A stretch of 64,000 bases of DNA. It comes from CAIMUX01 sp964473865. Lineage in GTDB: Bacteria; Eisenbacteria; RBG-16-71-46; CAIMUX01. Shown here one piece after another: positions 26,644 to 35,431 of this stretch. Location of the stretch: NCBI GenBank assembly GCA_964473865.1, contig CAYYQN010000006.1, positions 84,639 through 148,638 of the forward strand. Reading direction: 5' to 3'. The translations under genes and the position numbers were made by a program. A model generated the notes under the pieces. It searched no databases and had not been told where the DNA came from. It was given only the letters and a program-made list of their open reading frames with translations. Each line of letters starts with the position of its first letter. Position 1 is the first letter of the stretch.

Positions 26644-29190
26644 ATGCGCATTCACCAGTTCCAGGTCACGCCCGCCCTGCCCGACTCCCTGGCGCCGCTG
26701 AAAGAGATCGCCTACAACCTCCGCTGGGTCTGGGACCACGACAGCATCGAGCTCTTCCGGCGCATCGACAAGAACCTCTGGGAAGACGCCGGCCACAACC
26801 CGGTCCGAATGCTGGGCGAAGTCGACCAGCCGCGGCTGGAGCAGTTGGCCGTGGATGACGGCTTCCGGGTTCACATGCACCGGGTCCTCGGCGAGCTGCA
26901 TCGGCACCTGGAGCGGCGTCCCTGGAGCGGCGGGGAGCTCCCGCAGGACGGCGATGGCACGGTGGCCTACTTCTCGGCGGAGTTCGCCATCACCGAATGC
27001 CTGCCGATCTACTCCGGCGGATTGGGCATCCTCGCCGGCGATCATCTGAAGTCGGCTTCCGAGCTGGGCATCCCGCTCGTCGGCGTCGGCCTGCTCTACC
27101 AGAAGGGCTACTTCCGCCAGTACCTGACCAACGACGGCTGGCAGAACGAACGCTACCCCGTCAACGACTTCCCGACGCTGCCGGTCACGCTCGAGCGCGG
27201 CGCCGACGGCTCGCCGCTGCGCGTGCCGGTCGAGATGGCCGACCGCCTGGTGGTGGCGCAGGTCTGGCGGGCCCAGGTCGGACGCATCCCGCTGATCCTG
27301 CTCGACACCAACATCGAGCCCAACACGCCGGCGGACCAGGACATCTCGGACCAGCTCTATGGCGGCGACAAGGAGACGCGCATTCGCCAGGAGCTGCTGC
27401 TGGGTGTCGGAGGCCTGCGCGCGCTTGAGGCGATGGGGATTCGACCGACCGTCTGTCACATGAACGAGGGGCACTCCGCCTTCCTGGCCGTCGAGCGCAC
27501 CCGCGCGCTGATGGCGGCACATGGGCTCCCGTTCGAGGCGGCGCGGCTGGCGTCCGAGGCCGGCAACGTCTTCACCACCCACACCCCCGTGCCCGCGGGG
27601 ATCGACGTCTTTCCGGCGGCCCTCGTGCAGGCCTACCTCAAGCCGTACGCCGAGAAGATGGGGATTGCGGTCGAGAAGCTGGTCGAGCTGGGCCGCGACA
27701 CCTCCACCAGCGAGTTCAGCATGGCGGTGCTCGCGATCCGGATGGCCAACCGCATCAACGGAGTCAGCCGGCTGCACGGCCGCGTATCGCGGCGGATGTT
27801 CGCTCATCTCTGGCCGGGTACGCCGGAGGAGGAAGTGCCCATCGGGCACATCACCAACGGCATCCACGCGCGCTCCTGGATCTCCTACGACATCGCCTCG
27901 CTCTACGATCGCTATCTCGGCCCGCGCTGGACCGAGGATCCCTCCGACCAGTCCGTGTGGGAGAGCGTCGGGGAGATTCCCGATGAGGAGCTGTGGCGGA
28001 CGCACGAGCGGAGGCGCGAGCGGCTGGTGGCCTTCGCCCGGCGAACCCTGGCGCGGCAGCTCGAGAATCGCGGCGCGTCCGACACGGAGCTTCGCCTGGC
28101 GGCGGAGGTCCTCGACCCCCGCGCGCTGACGATCGGTTTCGCCCGGAGATTCGCACCCTACAAACGCGCCACGCTGCTCTTCCGCGATTTCGAGCGGCTG
28201 GTGCGCATCCTGTCCGGCCCGGATCGGCCGGTGCAGATCCTCTTTGCCGGCAAGGCCCATCCCCGGGACGAGAAGGGCAAGGACCTCATCCGCCAACTCG
28301 TCCACCACATCCGTGATGAGCGCATCCGCCGGCGGATCGTGTTCCTGGAGAACTACGACATGATCATCGCCCGCTACCTCGTGCAGGGCTGCGACATCTG
28401 GCTCAACACGCCCCGGCGGCCGCACGAGGCCAGCGGCACCAGCGGCATGAAGGCCGTCGCCAACGGTGCGCCCAACCTGAGCATCCTGGACGGATGGTGG
28501 GACGAAGCCTACACGCGTGACGTCGGTTGGGCCATCGGCCACGGTGAGGAGTACGAGGACGAGGACCTCCAAGATACCGTCGAAGCGGACTCGATCTATG
28601 ACCTGCTGGAAAACGACATCGTCCCGCTCTTCTACACGCGCGGCAACGACGGCCTTCCGCGTGGCTGGATCGCCAAGATGAAGGCTTCCATGCGGCAGCT
28701 CTGCCCCGTGTTCAACACCAACCGCATGGTCTGCGACTACGCGAGCGAGTACTACGCCGCATCCGCGGAGCGGTACCGGTTGCTTATTGCCGAGAAGGGC
28801 GCGCGGGCCCGAGCCCTCGCCGCCTGGCAGGAGCGCGTGGCGCGCGAGTGGCCCGGCGTCCGGGTCCAAGGCGTCCAATCGACCGGCGCGGATGAAGCCA
28901 GAGTCGGGCGGCAGGTCGACGTCAAGTGCCAGGTGGCCCTGGGCGAACTGACGCCCGAGGACGTCGCCGTCGAGATCGTGACGGGTCGCGTCGACGAGCA
29001 CGGGCGGTTCGCCGGACCACAGACCGTGATCATGCGCTGCGCGGGGCGTGAAGCCGCCCGCGCGTACCTCTATCGCGGTGAGATCGAATGCCGGCGAAGC
29101 GGGCGCGAAGGGTACGCGATCCGGGTCATGCCCAGCCACGCGGATCTCTGCAACCGACACGTGATGCGGCTCGTCCACTGGTGGGAGTAG
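26644..29190 (+). CDS. glgP: Alpha-glucan (glycogen/maltodextrin) phosphorylase, DUF3417 type
   Basis: 848 residues, the length of the short Thermotoga-type GT35 phosphorylases. The N-terminus (IAYNLRWVWDHDSIELFRRI) is the DUF3417 domain that marks this branch. Core motifs include VAYFSAEFAITECLPIYSGGLG, VCHMNEGHSAFL, FAGKAHPRDEKGKDLI and HEASGTSGMKAVANGAPN, which contains the lysine that holds pyridoxal phosphate. The enzyme releases glucose-1-phosphate from alpha-1,4-glucans with phosphate, acting opposite to glycogen synthesis and on the product of the nearby branching enzyme. AAGGAG lies ten bases upstream of the ATG. Confidence 0.95.
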   Translation: MRIHQFQVTPALPDSLAPLKEIAYNLRWVWDHDSIELFRRIDKNLWEDAGHNPVRMLGEVDQPRLEQLAVDDGFRVHMHRVLGELHRHLERRPWSGGELPQDGDGTVAYFSAEFAITECLPIYSGGLGILAGDHLKSASELGIPLVGVGLLYQKGYFRQYLTNDGWQNERYPVNDFPTLPVTLERGADGSPLRVPVEMADRLVVAQVWRAQVGRIPLILLDTNIEPNTPADQDISDQLYGGDKETRIRQELLLGVGGLRALEAMGIRPTVCHMNEGHSAFLAVERTRALMAAHGLPFEAARLASEAGNVFTTHTPVPAGIDVFPAALVQAYLKPYAEKMGIAVEKLVELGRDTSTSEFSMAVLAIRMANRINGVSRLHGRVSRRMFAHLWPGTPEEEVPIGHITNGIHARSWISYDIASLYDRYLGPRWTEDPSDQSVWESVGEIPDEELWRTHERRRERLVAFARRTLARQLENRGASDTELRLAAEVLDPRALTIGFARRFAPYKRATLLFRDFERLVRILSGPDRPVQILFAGKAHPRDEKGKDLIRQLVHHIRDERIRRRIVFLENYDMIIARYLVQGCDIWLNTPRRPHEASGTSGMKAVANGAPNLSILDGWWDEAYTRDVGWAIGHGEEYEDEDLQDTVEADSIYDLLENDIVPLFYTRGNDGLPRGWIAKMKASMRQLCPVFNTNRMVCDYASEYYAASAERYRLLIAEKGARARALAAWQERVAREWPGVRVQGVQSTGADEARVGRQVDVKCQVALGELTPEDVAVEIVTGRVDEHGRFAGPQTVIMRCAGREAARAYLYRGEIECRRSGREGYAIRVMPSHADLCNRHVMRLVHWWE

Positions 29191-29340
29191 CCCGGGAACG
29201 CCGCGGCGGTGGCGCGCCGACGGGCCCGGCCGCCGTCGCGCGTCTCGAGTGCGGTCACCCCAACGCGGAGCGCGCCGGGTCTCCGGCAGCGTGCCCGGTT
29301 CCGGCGCGCCGTTCTCCTTGGATCTGAGCGAGCCAGGCCA

Positions 29341-29357
29341 GAGCCGAGATGCGGCTC
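29341..29357. terminator. Short hairpin between convergent genes
   Basis: GAGCCG (29341-29346) pairs with CGGCTC (29352-29357) around AGATG. It lies between the convergent ends of glgP and the zinc-ribbon gene. The stem is short and there is no T-run. Confidence 0.35.
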
Positions 29358-29375
29358 CGACCTGCCGTCATGACC

Positions 29376-29648
29376 TCAGCTCCAGTATCGCTCCAGCCGT
29401 CCCGCGCAATTGGGAACGTGGCAGGTGTCCCCGAGATGCTTGGCCGTGGCCGCCGAGGAACACACCCCGCCGCACGTGCTGCACTTCAGATCGAGACGGT
29501 AGGTGAGGCTCTCGGTGCGCCGGAGCATGGCGCAGGGGAGGAGGTTGCCGTTACAGTTCGTGCCGTTCGTGTTCATGATGCCGCAGATGGAGCCGGGGAT
29601 CCGGCCGGCGGGCCAGTAGGTCCCGCACTTCGCGCATTGCAGTTCCAT
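29376..29648 (-). CDS. Small zinc-ribbon protein
   Basis: 90 residues from an ATG with AGGAGG upstream. Cysteines are arranged as MELQCAKCGTYW, SICGIMNTNGTNCNG, LPCAMLR, LKCSTCGGVCSS and DTCHVPNCAGRL, enough for two zinc ribbons. The family is not recognised. The pattern of a CxxCG opening followed by CxxCGG suggests a nucleic-acid or protein-binding treble ribbon rather than an enzyme. It stands alone, 185 bases upstream (in its own direction) from no close partner. Confidence 0.75.
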   Translation of the reverse strand: MELQCAKCGTYWPAGRIPGSICGIMNTNGTNCNGNLLPCAMLRRTESLTYRLDLKCSTCGGVCSSAATAKHLGDTCHVPNCAGRLERYWS

Positions 29649-29833
29649 GAGTGCCTCCTGGGCGTGATGAGGTTCGGGCACGGTGCACACCCGCGATCGT
29701 GGTCTGGGCGTCTTCGCTGTCCAAAGACCCGTTCGTTCCGCCCCAACCGCCGGGATAGAGGATGCTCAACCGCGACCGGCGCTGCAAGACGCATCTTCCG
29801 GGCTCCGGATCCCGGGCGTCGCAACGCGCCCGA

Positions 29834-30826
29834 TCACGGCTCCCGGAGGAGTCCCCCCTCGTAGATGCGCCGTACGATCGTCTCGATTTCCTGCTCCTGG
29901 ATCAGCAGGTCCTTCACCCGGTGGTTCCGAAAGAGCGCCGTCATCAGCGCCTCGACGCCGTTGCCGTCTCCGCCGGCCCGGAGGCGCAGCCAGACCCGGT
30001 TGGCTTCGCGGCGGATCACCTCCGCGCCGGGCAAGGCGATCTCGCCCGGGGGAGTCTCGAAGTCGACGACCAGGACGCGATCGCTGCCGAACCGCTGCCT
30101 CAGCTCCGTAAGCTCGCCGTCGAACACCAGATGGCCCTGGTCGATCATAACGACCCGTTCGCACAGCTTCTCGACATCCCCCAGGTCGTGCGTGGTCAGG
30201 ATCACGGTCGTCCCTCGCTCCCGATTCATGACGCGGATGAACTGGCGGATCCGCTCCTTGGCGACGACGTCGAGCCCGATCGTCGGCTCATCCAGGAAGA
30301 TCAGCGCCGGATCGTGCAGTAGGGCGGCCGCGAGGTCGGCCCGCATCCTCTGACCCAGGCTCAGGTTCCGCACCGGTGTCTGCAGCAAGGGCCCCAGATC
30401 GAGGAGATCCTCGAACCGAGCCAGATTCTGGCGATACCGGTCCCGGGGCACGGCGTAGAGGTGGCGGATCAGCTCCAGCGATTCGACCACGGGCAGGTCC
30501 CACCAGAGTCCCGTGCGCTGGCCGAAGACGACGCCGATGTGCCGCACATGCTCGACACGCTGCTTCCAGGGCACCCGCTGGTCGATCCGCACCTCGCCGC
30601 TGGTCGGAAAGAGGATGCCGGTCAGGATCTTGATCGTGGTCGACTTCCCGGCCCCATTCGGACCCAGGTAGCCCACCAGTTCGCCGCGCGCGATGTGAAG
30701 GGAGATGCCATCCACGGCGCGGACCACCCGATGCTCGCGCGTCAGCAGGTTGCGCAGCGCGCCCCATCCGCCGCGGTGATGCCGGTACACGCGGAACTGC
30801 TTGTGCAGATTCTCGATCTGGATCAC
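29834..30826 (-). CDS. ABC-2 type transporter ATP-binding protein
   Basis: 330 residues. It contains Walker A (GYLGPNGAGKSTTIKIL), a Q-loop (GVVFGQRTGLWWDL), the ABC signature in the variant form LSLGQRMRADLAAALL, Walker B (PALIFLDEPTIGLD) and the H-switch (VILTTHDLGDVEKLC). A DrrA-like C-terminal extension follows. The LSLGQ form is typical of the COG4586 subgroup that works with two ABC-2 permeases. GTG start with GAGGAAA upstream. It is the last gene of an operon with both permeases, separated by 9 bases. The complex probably exports a lipid or other hydrophobic compound. Confidence 0.92.
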   Translation of the reverse strand: MIQIENLHKQFRVYRHHRGGWGALRNLLTREHRVVRAVDGISLHIARGELVGYLGPNGAGKSTTIKILTGILFPTSGEVRIDQRVPWKQRVEHVRHIGVVFGQRTGLWWDLPVVESLELIRHLYAVPRDRYRQNLARFEDLLDLGPLLQTPVRNLSLGQRMRADLAAALLHDPALIFLDEPTIGLDVVAKERIRQFIRVMNRERGTTVILTTHDLGDVEKLCERVVMIDQGHLVFDGELTELRQRFGSDRVLVVDFETPPGEIALPGAEVIRREANRVWLRLRAGGDGNGVEALMTALFRNHRVKDLLIQEQEIETIVRRIYEGGLLREP

Positions 30827-30835
30827 GTGCTTTCC

Positions 30836-31639
30836 TCAGCTTCCGGTGCTCTGGTAGTGCCGGATGCCGAGTCGCCAGAGTCTCACGGCCCCGAGCAGGG
30901 CCGCACCGGCCAGGATCGGAGCCAGGAACGGGGTCCAGGCCGGCAGCCCCAGCGGGTCGGGCTTTCCCAGCAGGTAGAGGGCAGGGTAGTAGTTCACGAA
31001 CGCCATGGGGATCACAAATGTGAAGATCGACCGCATCCAGGATTGGTAGATGTGCATCGGGTAGCTGGTCATGAACTGGCCCCCGAAGCTGAACATGTTG
31101 GTCAACTCCCCGGTCTGCGGAGTCCAGAACGCCGTGGCTGCGCCTGCGATGAAGATCGCCAGGAACACCATGAACCCCCCGCCCAGCATGGCGCCGAACC
31201 AAAGCCACGACCCGATTCCCCAATCCGGGCGGAGCAGGTGGAGCGCGAAGACGAGGGCCAGCATCCCCTGGGCGAAACGGCCGAGATGACGGAGCTGCAA
31301 GTCGCCCGTGAACATCTGGTACTCGACGCCCAGAGGACGTACGAGCAGCCGGTCGAAGTCACCCCGGACCACCCACCGGTCGAATTCGCCGAACGCCCCG
31401 CAGAAGATCTCGGCCGCCGTGAACGAAATGGTGGAGGTGCCGTAGAGAAACGCCACCTCTGCCAGGTTCCAGCCGCCGATCTGGCGAAAGCGGCCCATCA
31501 GTATGAAGAGGGCGATGAGATCGAGCGTCGTGACCAGGAAGTTACCTGCGATCTCGGTCCAGAAGGATGCGCGATACTGCATCTGCGATCGCAGTTGGGC
31601 CCCGAGCAGGGTGGCGTAAAGCCTCAGCCGCAAGTGCAC
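30836..31639 (-). CDS. ABC-2 type transporter permease, COG3694-like
   Basis: 267 residues with six hydrophobic segments. The N-terminal LRLYATLLGAQLRSQMQYRASFW is the amphipathic start seen in ABC-2 membrane subunits, followed by GNFLVTTLDLIALFILMGRF. It pairs with the other permease (31641-32432) to form the channel and with the ATPase downstream. GTG start one base after the previous stop, so translation is coupled. The substrate is unknown. Confidence 0.88.
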   Translation of the reverse strand: MHLRLRLYATLLGAQLRSQMQYRASFWTEIAGNFLVTTLDLIALFILMGRFRQIGGWNLAEVAFLYGTSTISFTAAEIFCGAFGEFDRWVVRGDFDRLLVRPLGVEYQMFTGDLQLRHLGRFAQGMLALVFALHLLRPDWGIGSWLWFGAMLGGGFMVFLAIFIAGAATAFWTPQTGELTNMFSFGGQFMTSYPMHIYQSWMRSIFTFVIPMAFVNYYPALYLLGKPDPLGLPAWTPFLAPILAGAALLGAVRLWRLGIRHYQSTGS

Positions 31640-31640
31640 C

Positions 31641-32432
31641 TCATCCTCCCTGGATCGAAAGGCGGCACATCGTGAAGCGGAGGATTCTGCGTCCCGCCAG
31701 GGTGAGTCCGATCAGCCAGACGAGTTCGCGCCCGAGGGCCATCGCGAGTTCCGCGGCCTCGGCCTTGCCCAGATAGATCATGATCGGCAGATGGGCCATG
31801 GCGCGAAAGGGCAGCCACTCCACGATAGAACGGAGCGCATCGGGGAGGAAGTTCAAGGGCACGATGAAGCCGGAGAAGAAAAGGATCGAGGTGCTCACGA
31901 GGTAGTTGATCCCGCGGCTGTCGGTCGTCCAGAACGCCAGGCTGCTGACGATGAAGCGAAATGCGAAGCTCAGAAGCATGCCGCAGATCATTGCCGCGAA
32001 GAAGAGCGGCCAGATCCCGATGCCGGCCGGCATTCGCGCGTGAAAGAGCCAGGCCCCCAGCAGATACGTCGGGAGTCCGCGGAACAGGAGGTAGTAGACG
32101 GCCCGCCCCAGATCGATCGCTCCCCAGTAGAGGTAGGTGTCCAGGGGGCGACACAGGTCGGCCGCAATTTCTCCCTTGATGATCGCCTCGGAGAGCTCGC
32201 GGCTGCCGAACGCCGACATGACCATGAGGAGCGCTTGGCTGATCGTGGCGTAGGTGACGGCGTCTCGCGCGTCCAGTCCCCCCACCTGGCCGCGGCCCTG
32301 GTAGAGGGCCAGGAAGATGAACACATACACCGCGCCGAAGAAGAGATTGGTGACGATCCCGGCCAGGTTGGCGGCGCGGTAGGCCAGGTGACGCTGGAAC
32401 GACTTGAGCGCCACCTGAAGGTAGACGGTCAT
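31641..32432 (-). CDS. ABC-2 type transporter permease, COG4587-like
   Basis: 263 residues with six hydrophobic segments. VALKSFQRHLAYRAANLAGIVTNLF is the conserved opening of this permease group, and FFSGFIVPLNFLPDALRSIVEWLPF the conserved C-terminal TM segment. The start ATG overlaps the TGA stop of the thioesterase gene by four bases (ATGA). It is the first transporter gene of the three-gene ABC set. Confidence 0.9.
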   Translation of the reverse strand: MTVYLQVALKSFQRHLAYRAANLAGIVTNLFFGAVYVFIFLALYQGRGQVGGLDARDAVTYATISQALLMVMSAFGSRELSEAIIKGEIAADLCRPLDTYLYWGAIDLGRAVYYLLFRGLPTYLLGAWLFHARMPAGIGIWPLFFAAMICGMLLSFAFRFIVSSLAFWTTDSRGINYLVSTSILFFSGFIVPLNFLPDALRSIVEWLPFRAMAHLPIMIYLGKAEAAELAMALGRELVWLIGLTLAGRRILRFTMCRLSIQGG

Positions 32433-32995
32433 GTTTGCCTTCTGGCTCCGGACCTCGATTCCTCGCTGCCCGGCGCCCGGTCCAGCGTCATGAAGACGGC
32501 GGATCCGGAAGCGCAGAGAGAGGCGTCCTGGCGCATCTCGGCCGCAAGCCGGAAGGTTGCGCCCCGCCGCGAAGTGATGCGGGCCCGTAACTCCACATCG
32601 GAGCCGAGCCGGATCGGTCTCCGATACCGAACCTCCAGGCGGGCGGTCACGGCCGATATGCGCTGGAAGAACAGACAATGCGTCATCGCCGCGTCGAGAG
32701 CCATGGCGACGATCCCCCCGTGGAGGCGGTCCGGATAGCCCTGGTATCCGGGATCGCAGCGAAACACGCCGAAGACACCCGCCGCGCCGTCCGAGGTAAA
32801 GCGGAGGCCCAGGCCTCCCTGCTCCGCCGCGCGGCAGGCAAAGCATGCCGGATGGCATTGCTGGCGAAAACCAGGCTCCTCCGCGGGGGCGGGCACGGAG
32901 ACCGCGGGCGTCCGCCGATCCGCTCCGCGGAGGGCCAGCACTCCTCCCGCCCGTTCCGGGCGCAGTGTCCGGATGCGATCTCGGGTCGTGGCCAC
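32429..32995 (-). CDS. PaaI-like hotdog-fold thioesterase
   Basis: 188 residues from a GTG with AGGAGGAG upstream; a GTG 13 codons earlier is also open. The core GLGLRFTSDGAAGVFGVFRC, then LHGGIVAMALDAAMTHCLFF, is the hotdog-domain central helix with the HGG[IV] signature, and AVTARLEVRYRRPIRLGSDV the following strands. Such enzymes hydrolyse acyl-CoA or similar thioesters. A cysteine-containing segment precedes the core (QQCHPACFACRAAE, CxxxCxxC), as seen in some zinc-ligating relatives. Its stop overlaps the start of the ABC-2 permease, so the four genes form one operon; acyl-chain release linked to lipid export is possible but unproven. Confidence 0.85.
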   Translation of the reverse strand: MATTRDRIRTLRPERAGGVLALRGADRRTPAVSVPAPAEEPGFRQQCHPACFACRAAEQGGLGLRFTSDGAAGVFGVFRCDPGYQGYPDRLHGGIVAMALDAAMTHCLFFQRISAVTARLEVRYRRPIRLGSDVELRARITSRRGATFRLAAEMRQDASLCASGSAVFMTLDRAPGSEESRSGARRQT

Positions 32996-33113
32996 GGCGC
33001 TCCTCCTCGGACCCGTGCTCTTGCGTTTCGGCACAGACCTCTCTTGCGGCCCGTCGCCTCGGCGCTGCCGATCGTCACTCCAGCCCGGGCTGGCTGACAG
33101 TTTCCGCAGCCCG

Positions 33114-34319
33114 CTAGATCGGATCCGTCGGCACCGGCGGTTCGGCCTCCAGCGCCTGGCGCAGGTCCGCGATGAGATCGTCGACGTCCTCGATCCCGAC
33201 AGCGTAACGGACCAGGCCGTCGGTGATTCCGGCCTTCGCGCGTCCCGCGGCGCCCATGCTCGCGTGGGTCATGGACGCGGGATGCTCGATCAGGGACTCG
33301 ACCCCGCCCAAGGAGACCGCGAGGGCCGCCAGACGGATGTGGTTCATCAGACTCTTGCCGGCTTCCAGACCCCCTTTCAACTCGAAGCTGATCGTCGCGC
33401 CGGGGCCCTTCATCTGTTGGCGCGCCAGCTCGTACTGGGGATGGGAGGGGAGTCCGGCGAAGCGGACCCAGGTGACCTCGGGGCGCGATTCGAGCCAGCT
33501 CGCAATCCGAGTCGCGTTCTCCTGGGCGCGGTCCAGGCGCAGGGCCAGGGTCTTGAGTCCGCGATGGACCAGGAATGCCTGGTGCGGGTCCATGTTGCAT
33601 CCGGTGAGGATCATGGTGTCCCGCAGGCGCCGGTAGACGGCAGGATCGCGCGCAACGAGGATCCCGCCCACGACGTCCGCGTGGCCGTTGATCGACTTGG
33701 TGACGGAATGCAGGACGACGTCCGCCCCGAGGGTGAGCGGCTTCTGGAGATAGGGAGAGGCGAAGGTGCTGTCCACGGCCAGAAGCGCGCCGCGTTCTTT
33801 CGCCACCCGAGCCACGGCGGCGATGTCGGTGATCTGGATCATCGGATTCGACGGCGTTTCGATGTAGATCAGTCGAGTGTTCTCACGGCAGGCTTCCGCG
33901 ACCGCCGAGAGATCAGACGTGTCAACGAACGTCGCGGACACTCCGAACTTGCCGAGGTGCTTCTCCATCAGCGTGCGCGAAGGTCCGTAGACCGAGGCGG
34001 TGCTGACCACGTGTTCGTCGCGCGCGAGAAGCGCGAGGCAGACGGTGGCTACGGCGCCCATCCCCGAGCTGGTGGCGATGCCGCCGGTCCCTTCCTCCAA
34101 TTCGGCCAGACAGTCCTCCAGCGCGCGGATGGTTGGGTTCCCGATCCGCGTGTAGATGAACCCGTCCGCCTGGCCCGCAAAGCGGTCGGCGCCTACCTGG
34201 GTGTTCTCGAAGGCGAAGGTCGACGTCTGGTAGATCGGGGTGACGACGCTTCCGTACGGATCCGCCGGGGCGCCGGCGTGCACGAGTTGGGTGTGGAACC
34301 CCTGGCCCTTTGTCTTCAT
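33114..34319 (-). CDS. PLP-dependent trans-sulfuration enzyme (cystathionine gamma-synthase/lyase family)
   Basis: 401 residues, full length for the Cys/Met metabolism PLP family. HTQLVHAGAPADPYGSVVTP is the N-terminal signature, YTRIGNPTIRALE the substrate loop, ATSSGMGAV binds PLP phosphate, IYIETPSNPMIQI positions the cofactor, and VLHSVTKSINGHADVVGG contains the Schiff-base lysine. SVGGVESLIEHPASMTH-like residues close the active site. At the position of the catalytic cysteine of methionine gamma-lyase the sequence is VYGPSRTL, so lyase activity on methionine is not assured; cystathionine gamma-synthase or -lyase is equally possible. It lies just after the DUF134-NifX gene on the same strand (9 bases). 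Confidence 0.9.
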   Translation of the reverse strand: MKTKGQGFHTQLVHAGAPADPYGSVVTPIYQTSTFAFENTQVGADRFAGQADGFIYTRIGNPTIRALEDCLAELEEGTGGIATSSGMGAVATVCLALLARDEHVVSTASVYGPSRTLMEKHLGKFGVSATFVDTSDLSAVAEACRENTRLIYIETPSNPMIQITDIAAVARVAKERGALLAVDSTFASPYLQKPLTLGADVVLHSVTKSINGHADVVGGILVARDPAVYRRLRDTMILTGCNMDPHQAFLVHRGLKTLALRLDRAQENATRIASWLESRPEVTWVRFAGLPSHPQYELARQQMKGPGATISFELKGGLEAGKSLMNHIRLAALAVSLGGVESLIEHPASMTHASMGAAGRAKAGITDGLVRYAVGIEDVDDLIADLRQALEAEPPVPTDPI

Positions 34320-34328
34320 GGGTGTCCC

Positions 34329-35105
34329 CTAGTTGGAGCCGCGCGCATGATGCGCGCAGGCGTTGGCGGGCGTCATGGTACGCAGCGTGCCGGCCTTGAA
34401 CGCCGCCACTGTCTCGGCGACCGTGGCGTGTTCCGCCTGGAACACCCGGAAGCCGGCCGCCTGGAGCTTGGCCAGAGCACCCATGCCGATCCCGCCGACC
34501 GCCACGCTGTCGATGCTCTGTCCCTGCAACGCTGCGAGGGGCGCGCACATGCCATGGCCGTGATGCTGGTTGTGATTCGGAATCGTCCGGTAGCTCCCGC
34601 TCGCAACGTCCACGAGGAGGAAGAGGGGAGCAGACCCGAAGTGGGCACAGACCGGGCTGTCCAGACCGCGGTCTTCGTTGACGGGGATGCAGATGTTCAT
34701 GATGACTCCTTCCTTGGTTTCTCCTGATTTGCCGTCCGGTTCCGGCCCGCCGAGGACTGCGGATTCTTCGGCACTTCCGGCGCCGGCATCGTGCAGGCGA
34801 CAGCAGCGACGGGGGCCCATGTGGACCGGGCCGCCTTCGATCCGCAGCGCCTTGCCGTGCACCAGAGCGTCGGCGATCTTGCGGTGAGCGGTCTCAAGGA
34901 TTCGGCTGAAGGTGGGGCGCGAAACCCCCATCTTCTCTGCAGCCTGCTCCTGATAGAGCCCCTCCAGGTCTGCGAGCCGGGATGCCTCGAACTCGTCCAG
35001 GGTCAGGACGACCTCATCGAGTTCCGATAGCGGCCGGCCCGCCGGCTTGAAGATCGCGACCGGCGGCCTTCCGGCAACCAGGCGGCGGCAAAACGGTCTT
35101 GGCAC
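34329..35105 (-). CDS. DUF134 HTH regulator fused to a NifX/NifB-like iron-molybdenum cofactor-binding domain
   Basis: 258 residues. Residues 1-95 are DUF134: VLTLDEFEASRLADLEGLYQ and AAEKMGVSRPTFSRILETA, an Xre/sigma-like HTH. Residues 136-245 are a dinitrogenase iron-molybdenum cofactor domain: MNICIPVNEDRGLDSPVCAH, FGSAPLFLLVD, GIGMGALAKLQAAGFRVF. Linker cysteines (RRCCRLHDAG) lie between. Separate DUF134 and NifX-like genes are often neighbours; here they form one frame. An internal ATG at 34700 with its own strong ribosome binding site could also give the NifX part alone. GTG start with CGGAGG seven bases upstream. A strong promoter with an operator-like palindrome lies just upstream, suggesting autoregulation. 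It is followed by the trans-sulfuration gene. Confidence 0.9.
   Translation of the reverse strand: MPRPFCRRLVAGRPPVAIFKPAGRPLSELDEVVLTLDEFEASRLADLEGLYQEQAAEKMGVSRPTFSRILETAHRKIADALVHGKALRIEGGPVHMGPRRCCRLHDAGAGSAEESAVLGGPEPDGKSGETKEGVIMNICIPVNEDRGLDSPVCAHFGSAPLFLLVDVASGSYRTIPNHNQHHGHGMCAPLAALQGQSIDSVAVGGIGMGALAKLQAAGFRVFQAEHATVAETVAAFKAGTLRTMTPANACAHHARGSN
34700..34713 (-). promoter_or_regulatory. Internal ribosome binding site and start inside the DUF134-NifX gene
   Basis: On the minus strand GGAAGGAG (34706-34713) precedes an ATG at 34700-34698 by five bases. It is in frame with the long gene and exactly at the start of the cofactor-binding domain. It would produce a free-standing NifX-like protein of about 123 residues. 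Confidence 0.55.
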
Positions 35106-35123
35106 GAATGGCCCTCCGGGGAC

Positions 35124-35152
35124 ATAATGGACATAGGTGCATTATCTGTCAA
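35124..35152 (-). promoter_or_regulatory. Strong promoter with palindromic operator upstream of the DUF134-NifX gene
   Basis: On the minus strand TTGACA (35152-35147) is a perfect -35 and CATTAT (35129-35124) a 4-of-6 -10, 17 bases apart. The spacer and -10 are covered by an inverted repeat: ATAATG (35124-35129) and CATTAT (35140-35145) around ten bases. A factor bound there would block polymerase. Transcription would start only about 12 bases before the GTG start, so the leader is very short. Confidence 0.7.
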
Positions 35153-35431
35153 GCGGCCGGTGGGCGGCGCGAGGGAGTCCTTCGGCGGGCGAGAGGTCCG
35201 GCGGAACGGCCGGCCTGTGAAGCGCGCGCCCTGAATCCTTCGCGGTCACGGCCCGGGAGGGGCCGGACAGCCCGGTAGGACGGCCGGCATTCGCGGCGCC
35301 GGGCGCGCCGGTGGACCGTCGCATTGACAGTGCCGGAGCCATGAGTGCACCATCGGTCCCGGTAGACACCGCGGCAGCCCGCTAGCGCAGGTCTGGGAAG
35401 AGGCAACGTGCGCGGATTCAAGAGGATATCG
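35153..35431. other. Intergenic region before the metal-transport operon
   Basis: It separates the divergent DUF134-NifX and metal-binding-protein genes. A lone TTGACA at 35324-35329 has no good -10 at 16-18 bases. I found no AT-rich dyad resembling a Zur or Fur box. No gene is supported. Confidence 0.45.

Noticed and set aside
26449..29178. A 909-codon open frame antisense to glgP
   Set aside because: The plus strand encodes a complete phosphorylase, so this frame is a shadow.
35324..35329. TTGACA upstream of the metal-transport operon as its -35
   Set aside because: No acceptable -10 lies 16-18 bases downstream (the best is CACCAT), so I did not call a promoter.
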